In this document: positions 57,530 to 64,000 of the stretch, one piece after another
Numbering within the stretch: the first letter of the stretch is position 1
Layout of the letters: every line of letters begins with the position of its first letter
Assembly: GCF_902148855.1 (NCBI RefSeq)
Contig: NC_043969.1
Location: forward strand, 25,385,211 to 25,449,210
Reading direction: 5' to 3'
DNA from: Sphaeramia orbicularis
Lineage: Eukaryota > Chordata > Actinopteri > Kurtiformes > Apogonidae
DNA: 64,000 nucleotides
The notes under the pieces: generated by a model
What the model was told of the DNA's origin: nothing
Database searches by the model: none
Seen by the model: only the letters and a program-made list of their open reading frames with translations
Position numbers and translations under genes: made by a program

Positions 57530-59035
57530 AAAATTATAAAGCTGAACATAATATTGTAGTTTATTTTTCTTTCCACTAGGTGTCGCCAGAGATCTGTATG
57601 TGCATGAGTTTACTTGGTGAAATTTTCTTGACTTTTCCCACAGGGTTTAATGCATCCTGCAGCAGTAGTTAAATGTGTAGTTAAATGTGTGTGCACTAAA
57701 TTAACATATATCAAATTCTTATCATATTTACTGACCAAATCCAAATGTATGGATCACTCTCTCTCTCTGTGCTGACCTATTCCCATTAACCTTTGACCCT
57801 GCAGACAGAGATGAATAGTGATGTTGGGTTGGCCATGTAAATATATTCTATTTATTTAGGGTTTAGAAAAGTATCAGATAAACATGTACCCTCTCTTCTT
57901 GACTGAAATCACTATTTTTCTTCTGTAGTGTCACTCACTATGTTTGCACCGGCTCCTTGTTTTCACTCTAATCAATACTTCCTCTCTTTATATTGTCATC
58001 ACTCTGAGCATCATTTTGCACACTATGCCCTTTCCCCATCACAGATCCTGTAGATGTTGGCATTTACTTTCACCTTATAATGGTTGAGCGCACACGTTTA
58101 CCTGTGGTACAGCATCATGACTGTATACAGCGCTACAACAAGTGATTCTTTGATTTAAAATGTCACTCCTGCCTGAACAGCTTTGCTTTCTTTTCACCTC
58201 CTGCTGCAGCACAACACCTTGAACTTAAGTGGCATCATTACCAAGGCACCAAAGTGCAATAGAGTGGTGTGATTGAATAAAATAGGGCATGGGGTCTGCT
58301 GATGTTCACATCCTTGGAGCAGCTCTGAGGCCTGTTTTTCCTCCTGGTATCTGACTGAGACACAGCCTTTGTCTGAATGTGACGGTAATGCCTGACTTTG
58401 AAAGGTCTCCCCTCTGTTGACTGAACACATTAGGCCCAGCTGGACAACACTACAGTGGTAAGTGAGACGCCTCGTCACACTTACGGCATAAGCCCCTCCA
58501 TCAGTAGCCTATAAACAACAACGAACAATGGAGACAATGGCAGTGTAGCACACAGAGCCTTCATGTACAGTGTTTATGTGTTTGCCCGCTCCCTGGTGCC
58601 ATATGTACAGAAGCTGTGCTCCCCTCCTCACAAAGCCTTGCCATGCGTCACGATGCCTCATCTTTTATTCCCCTGACACTGCTCCCTTGCTCCGTGAAAC
58701 CTCAAGGGGGTTGCCCTTTGACCTCTGGCAAGCGCCCAGACAAAGCCAAGAGACACTCCCTCTCTTCTGCAGCCGTGATCGTGCATGGAGCACTTGTTGA
58801 ACCCTTGTTTTGTGAAGGGATTGTGTGAGACAGTGAGAACACATGTACAGTATACAGAGAGAGAGCCATTTATACTTAATTAATTAATTAGATAATGTCA
58901 CACAACCAAAACCGCTTTTGATTATATATGCAAATGAATCAAAACATAATATCATAGGAGATTTTGAAAACTTTGCTGATTTATTTATACTGTATTCAAA
59001 CATGATAAGCCTGATTTCACTAGAGGCATATAGAG
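57530..59035. other. Intergenic, no gene seen
   Basis: CCACTAGGTGTCGCCAG at 57,573-57,589 is CTCF-like, opposite in direction to the motifs at 17,791 and 54,672. An open frame on each strand near 58,200-58,830 shows no domain. A short TAAT repeat lies at about 58,876-58,890. Confidence 0.45.
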
Positions 59036-59039
59036 AGAA

Positions 59040-59290
59040 CAGATTAGGTTACAATAGAATAGAACAGAACTTTATTGTCATTGTTATGCTACAATGAAAA
59101 GCAATTTATCAGCATTATCCTCAGCAGTCACAACAAAAAATTACAATAAAAATAAGTCCAATAAACAATCAAATGCAATGCATATACAATAAGAAATAAC
59201 AACTAAAATGTACATGAAGTAAAGTGCATGGGGCATGATTATTTGCCCCCTTGTGGTGGAGGCTCCACATAGTTCACTGCCTATGGGCTT
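59040..59290 (-). repeat. Retroelement 3'-end fragment with TAGAA/ACAGAA tail
   Basis: ACAATAGAATAGAACAGAAC is followed by TTTATTGTCATTGTTATGCT and an A-rich stretch. Read on the minus strand this is the end of a common fish non-LTR family whose tail seeds (TTCTA)n microsatellites, like those at 16,948 and 17,651. Confidence 0.5.
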
Positions 59291-59599
59291 ACCTTAAACA
59301 GCAGATATTATTCTGAAGAATAAATCAGATGGCTACATTTTGACTCAAGTGAAAAATACAAATTGAAAAGAATATCTATGGTTTCATGTATGATGAGACA
59401 AGAAGAGTCAAAAAGCAGCAGTAGCCTATAAAATAAGAGAATGTGCTTTAATATTAGGACAAAGTGCACTGTTTTAATGTGCATTTATCAACAAAAGGAG
59501 ACAAAAGAGTCAAAAGACATATTATGGATTACAAAGTTTATCTGTCCTTTCTTTCTCTTTTTAATCCTTGCAGTTGCAGAGAGGGTTTGCCCCACCTCT

Positions 59600-59880
59600 A
59601 ATAAAACAATTTAAATTCTTATTCATTTATTTATCAGGGACAATGCAGTGAAACCTGGTGGATATATTGAACATTTCATATTTCGCAGAGCATTAAGTGT
59701 TGAGCTAGTCTGCTCCTCTCATTCCTGGTTGGGCTTTTCAACAGAGGTATACATTTACAGTATAAACAACAATAATATCAAAACATTATAAACAAAAGCC
59801 CATTCACATCACATCTCATCACACACATTCACACACTCAAAAAAACAAACAAAAAAACAGTCAGACCTCACTGCTGCATG
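59600..59880 (-). repeat. Probable LINE 3'-end fragment
   Basis: TTATTCATTTATTTATCAGG, GACAATGCAGTG, then GTATACATTTACAGTATAAA. This resembles, from memory, another common teleost non-LTR terminus on the minus strand. The assignment is weak. Confidence 0.35.
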
Positions 59881-60344
59881 TTTTTTTCTGCCAGTTTCTA
59901 ACTTCTGCTGTGACTAAATGTACATGAATAAAACTAATGAAATAAATGAGGTTAAAAAGTATTTACTGGATTCAGCCCCATGCAGGTGTTTGTGACCTTG
60001 CATTGTTAAACAGCCTGTGCGTCCTGAATGAGGTGGCAGGTGTCAGTCGCGTTGGGATGGAAACTGTTGCTCAGGTGACAGAGGACAACTCCCCCTGGAG
60101 ACACACACAGTCATCTGCTGGTGACAGAAGGACCAGCCTACTTTCACCACAGCCGAAACCTGCTCAGCTTCGTTCACATCTAGACACTGACTGACAGTGT
60201 AGCAGATCAGGTGTGTGGTGGATGCGCGTCTCACACACTCACAGCTGATGGCACTTTTTACGCACGGGGTTGCGTCTTAATTTGTCCATTACGCGTCCAA
60301 AGATACAGCAGTTTATTAATATTATCATTATTATTATTAAAGAT

Positions 60345-62154
60345 ATGGATCGATTGGATGAGTGGGGTTTTAAGTCCAAGGGAATGGACTTGGATGAGGA
60401 TTTCTACTTCGACTACGGAGCGGAGGAAATAACAGATTATCAAGACCCCACTGAACTTCTGGCCGCTCTGAAACAAAAGGAGGAAGAGGTTATTTTGGCA
60501 GCCCAGCTGGGAAACGCATTGCTCCTGGAAAATCGTCAGTTGAAAGGGCAGAGCGAAAAACTTCATGAACAATACGCAGACAAACTGGAGGTAAGACAAT
60601 CTGCTCTTTTTTGATAAAGCGTCGTGACCATAATTTTAATAAATAGTGAATTTAAAGCCATCAGGTGAAAAGTGTGGTTGGATGAAGTTTGGCGCGGTTG
60701 GGACTTTTGTGTGAAGTGGGCTGCGATGAAAAAATGACCCCAAAAAGCTCTTGATGTGAAGGATTAGTGTCTTCAATCCTCAGGTATGTACAATAATATT
60801 ACTTTATAATGATCAGGCTGTAGATTAATATTTCTCAAATATATTGAAAAACTTGAACCCAGTTTTGCCTTCTGTAATACTGTACAAGGGACTCATAAGT
60901 CTGTCTGGACATTGTTCCAGGATGCCTCAACCGAAACTAACATGATTAATTCTGCTGCTGTTAATTTGATCCAGTTGTATTCCTTCTCTTCTTGCTACAT
61001 TTGGGAGTGTTTGAGTTATTTTTAAGGGGTTGAAGCTTAAAAAGAAATGGAATATTCCCTCATTCCTCGTCATATCACTCACTGTTTCTATATCCTGCAA
61101 ATGTAAATGGGTGTTCACTCATAAATTAAACCATAGGAATTGTTTCTCTTACTGCTGCACCACCACTGAATAATAGAGAACAGACAAGAAGAAACATCCC
61201 ACACTGGCTGCACATGCATGTGTATTGGTTTGAGACATCCTTTTAATTAAATGTGTATAATAAAAGCATCCAAATACTAACGTAACCTAAAGGTCAGCAG
61301 GTGATTTTAATAGCTAAGATATGGGGTGTGGTTAAATGCAAGAGATGAATCCAGGAATGAAAGAAGAGATAGAAGATGAACTGAGGACGTTTGTCATAGC
61401 TGATGTCACTTTAAGCTGTTCAGCTGTAAATCTTATCAGGTGTGAGTATTATTCAGTCAGGTCAAACTAAACGTGATGGCTTTGCTGCCGTGTTCTTGCA
61501 AAAGGTGCTGATTGAAACTGACAGAATCTTAAGATGGTGCTTGAGGTGCAACTGTTCCTTTCATTATAGAGGTTACAGTGACATGAACAGTAAAAGGCAG
61601 ACGATATGTGCTCGATGCTGTGATGTCCAGGATTTTTGTTGAAAGATGTGACTTTAATCTGTTACCACAGTGGAGGATTCACTTTTTAGTCCATTAGCTA
61701 ATCAATGAATCGACTGTTTTCATTCTGTCATATATTTCCCAGGATCCTTTAAACACTGACTGAGTTTACCTGGTTGCCAAGGCAGATCATCTATTAACAG
61801 AGTAGTTTCAGTCCACATCTACGTCATCCACATGTTCTGTACTCTGTAAACATGTGAACCCAACTGCAGATGACCTCTGTGTGCAGAGTTGTGTGACCTT
61901 TGCTGACCCTCATTGGTGTTGATGGTGTCTTTGTGCAGGAGCTGGAGCAGGGCAGGCATGAGCTGCGGCTGAAGCTGGAAGGCTGCCAGTCCCAGTGGGA
62001 GAGCCAAGTGGGGGAGTTGGAGAGGGATGTGAGGGAGCTGAGCGCCCAGGTGGAGCGGCTCACCCTGGCCCTCAGCGAGGCGGAGAGGGACAAGAGTCGA
62101 GCTCAGCTGGAGCACAGCGAGCAAACTCAGCTTCTCCGGGAGCAGCTCAACACT
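60345..62154 (+). CDS. BICD-family-like cargo adaptor (BICDL1/BICDL2-like), 5' part
   Basis: Two coding exons are in the window: 60,345-60,590 (82 codons) and 61,939-62,154 (72 codons), both phase 0 (CTGGAG|GTAAGA; TTTGTGCAG|GAGCTG; AACACT|GTGAGT). After an acidic N-terminus (MDRLDEWGFKSKG, LDEDFYFDYG) comes a coiled coil with ELLAALKQKEEEVI and LAAQLGNALL. AAQLG at residues 52-56 is the CC1-box (AAxxG) that contacts the dynein light intermediate chain. Exon 2 (RHELRLKLEGCQSQWESQVG, ELERDVRELSAQVE, EAERDKSRAQLEHSEQ) follows human BICDL1 closely (HELRRRFENREGEWEGRVSE from memory). Such adaptors link dynein-dynactin to Rab6/Rab11-type vesicles. Later exons lie beyond 64,000. A short ATT tract lies just before the start codon. 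I cannot separate bicdl1, bicdl2 and bicdl2-like from this part. Confidence 0.85.
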
Positions 62155-62194
62155 GTGAGTCCAACAGATGGACACAATGGAGGCAGTGTTTTAA

Positions 62195-62988
62195 CCCCTA
62201 AAGAGCCTCCAGTGACCAAAAGTATTAACTGATCTAAAATGTTAAATAACATTTGATCCATTAATCCTATCAATACATTTATATAATCGAGGTAAAATGC
62301 AGTTTCTAAGCTTTTCATCATCAGATATGGCCCGTTGGATTTTCAGATGCTCCATAGTGAACGTGGTAACACCATCATCTACCAGTTATTTATTCGTCCA
62401 TTTAACAAAACATGTTATATAAATACATACAGTTTGGATTTCTATAGTAAACATGGGCAAAAAGGCGTAGGCTGAAGCAACAGCTTATTTATGCCTACCC
62501 TATTTACAAGAAGGAAAGTTGCAGAAACAAAACAAGATAACAAGGTGGCACAGTTTTAAATAATAATATAGATAAGACAAATAATATAATCTAAGCAAAA
62601 TCTTAGTCATACTGATAATTGGTTTACTTTATCCTAATATTTTACATTTATTGAATACCTTAGTTTTAAACATCCTACGACATACTACAACATTGATTCA
62701 CTAGTAAAACCCGTGTTTTACTAATAACAGTAGACACTGTTTTCATGTTCAGATAATGATATTTTGTGCAGTACAAGTCACTTTTTCATCTAATCTTTGA
62801 ATTCCCTCCCAAGATTTTAAGAACATCTACATGACCAGTAAATTAAATATAGAAAATACATGACTTTACTGAAAAAATGCAGAGGATAATAGGATATTAA
62901 ATTATGGTAAATCACTTAGGAATAGTTAGATGTAATGAGAAAATTGCATTTGGGAGTTGCCACAAAAACAGGTCTGGGTCTTTAAGGG
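62195..62988. mobile_element. piggyBac-like TTAA MITE (family A), copy 5, with internal insertion
   Basis: TTAA (62,191-62,194) plus CCCCTAAAGAGCC at the left and GGGTCTTTAAGGG plus TTAA (62,989-62,992) at the right. The interior is in the copy-2 orientation. It is split after AACACCATCATCTAC (about 62,380) and resumes near CATACTACAACATTGATTCA (62,680). The ~300-bp insert (CAAAAAGGCGTAGGCTGAAG, AGCTTATTTATGCCTACCCT) looks like another fish repeat. It lies in intron 2 of the BICDL-like gene. Confidence 0.8.
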
Positions 62989-62992
62989 TTAA

Positions 62993-64000
62993 TATTGAGA
63001 ACTAGTTGATCATGGGGCTCAGGACTACATATTTAATGGTACTCAGAGTGTTCTGGACTGGCTGAACAGAGAAGACAGAGCTTGGCTGTAACAGGTATCT
63101 GAGCCTCTGTGAAACAAATACCAAAGCTGCAGCTCTGAGTCGAGCTAGATAAGACTCACTGTCACCCAATACACACACTGAAATACTGTTTGCAAAGCAC
63201 TCAGGTATCTGTCTGAGTTTAATCTGTGCCAGAGCAAGGCCACACTCACAGGCTTTTTATAGACTTTGAGCAAGGCCACGGCAAAATGCTTACTATAAAA
63301 GAACCAATATGTTGTTTTAAAAAGACACTTTTCATTGGAGCCTGAGAGATGGAGACACGTGAAATAAATCAGAAAAGGTACATGAAGAAGATGGACCATG
63401 CCAGTGTGAACCTGGATGAAAATAATATGTAACCAAGTGAAATTCAGTGACATCATTAGAATGTGAGTAGACGCTTACAAAGGCTTTGGAGACGTGATGA
63501 TTCTTGAGTGTTGTGATTTTTGGCAGAAGGATCAGTACCTTAGGAACTATTCCAGAACCGAATCCATCTTATTCAGTGACTTTAAGTTAACTTTTAACAG
63601 AACTTTGATGAAAGAAAACCTGTATGACATAATGGGCAATATCTCTGGTAAGTTATTATCGACAAATGCATCATGTACTTGTATTTATTACCTTTTTCAT
63701 CCTAACGCCATACTAGAAGTGATAGACTTTACAGCCTGTTATCAGTTAACCACCCAGTGCTGACTGAATGGATAGCCCTGAGTATTTTTCCAGCCTGCGA
63801 AAGAGTCTGATAAACACTGAGGTCATGATATATTCTACATGATGCATAATTTAATACTGCATATTCTTGCGTAGGTTGTTATATCTAAAAATGCTTTGCA
63901 ATCTCAAATATGCAGAAAGTTAAAAATGAAGCCAGACAACACTATACACCCTCCCAGGAGTCAAGGTCCACAGAATAAGGAGCATAATAAGGAACTATGA
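62993..64000. other. Intron of the BICDL-like gene, nothing recognised
   Basis: I searched for a continuation of the coiled-coil protein after 62,154 and found no exon with the expected sequence. Open frames near 63,145-63,456 and 63,494-63,763 have no recognisable similarity. Confidence 0.5.

Noticed and set aside
58194-58830. Possible small genes on both strands
   Set aside because: Overlapping frames on both strands, no domain, no splice sites and no similarity recognised.
63494-63763. 89-codon frame as a third exon of the BICDL-like gene
   Set aside because: Not coiled-coil in composition, no acceptor-donor pair in phase, and no similarity to the expected BICDL sequence.

Overview
This is nuclear DNA of a ray-finned (teleost, probably percomorph) fish. 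The evidence is vertebrate genes split by GT-AG introns, an AT-rich background, many short non-autonomous DNA transposons (hAT-like, piggyBac-like TTAA elements, Tc1/mariner-like), LINE 3' ends and pentanucleotide microsatellites. I saw no prokaryotic features and no retroviral or Polinton-like element.

Layout. 1-17,640: no supportable gene, only dispersed repeats and one unexplained ORF. 17,854-27,878 (+): nipsnap2, 10 coding exons. 29,316-33,023 (-): psph, 5 coding exons, tail to tail with nipsnap2. 34,000-35,900: repeat-rich spacer. About 36,000-37,312 (+): a spliced gene without a useful ORF, carrying two H/ACA snoRNAs in successive introns. 38,083-43,553 (-): phkg1, 9 coding exons, with a 5'UTR exon near 44,823. 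45,696-48,502 (-): chchd2, 4 coding exons. 49,859-54,542 (-): a FAM98-family gene, 8 coding exons. 54,750-57,529: nested transposons followed by a 31-bp satellite in which nearly every unit carries a CCAAT box. 60,345 to beyond 62,154 (+): the first two coding exons of a BICD-family-like dynein adaptor that runs off the window.

Order and strands of nipsnap2(+), psph(-), phkg1(-), chchd2(-) match human 7p11.2 (NIPSNAP2, PSPH, CCT6A, SUMF2, PHKG1, CHCHD2). CCT6A(+) and SUMF2(+) are not visible. In the CCT6A position, on the same strand, lies the snoRNA host gene. The 5' hairpins of both snoRNAs have a guide pocket complementary to the conserved 18S rRNA stretch around human U1367, the target I recall for SNORA15, whose human host is CCT6A. 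The locus therefore seems to have kept, and duplicated, the snoRNA while losing the protein-coding host. This is the most interesting finding.

Other leads: 23 CCAAT-type units in perfect 31-bp register (56,567-57,310); oppositely oriented mariner-like MITEs on both sides of the 32-nt exon 7 of nipsnap2; a three-layer transposon nest with clean target-site duplications; a tandem array of a LINE-tail-like 162-bp unit beside a fam98 splice site; and a high local density of one TTAA-element family. All exon boundaries were read by eye from splice signals and reading-frame continuity, so an error of one base is possible.
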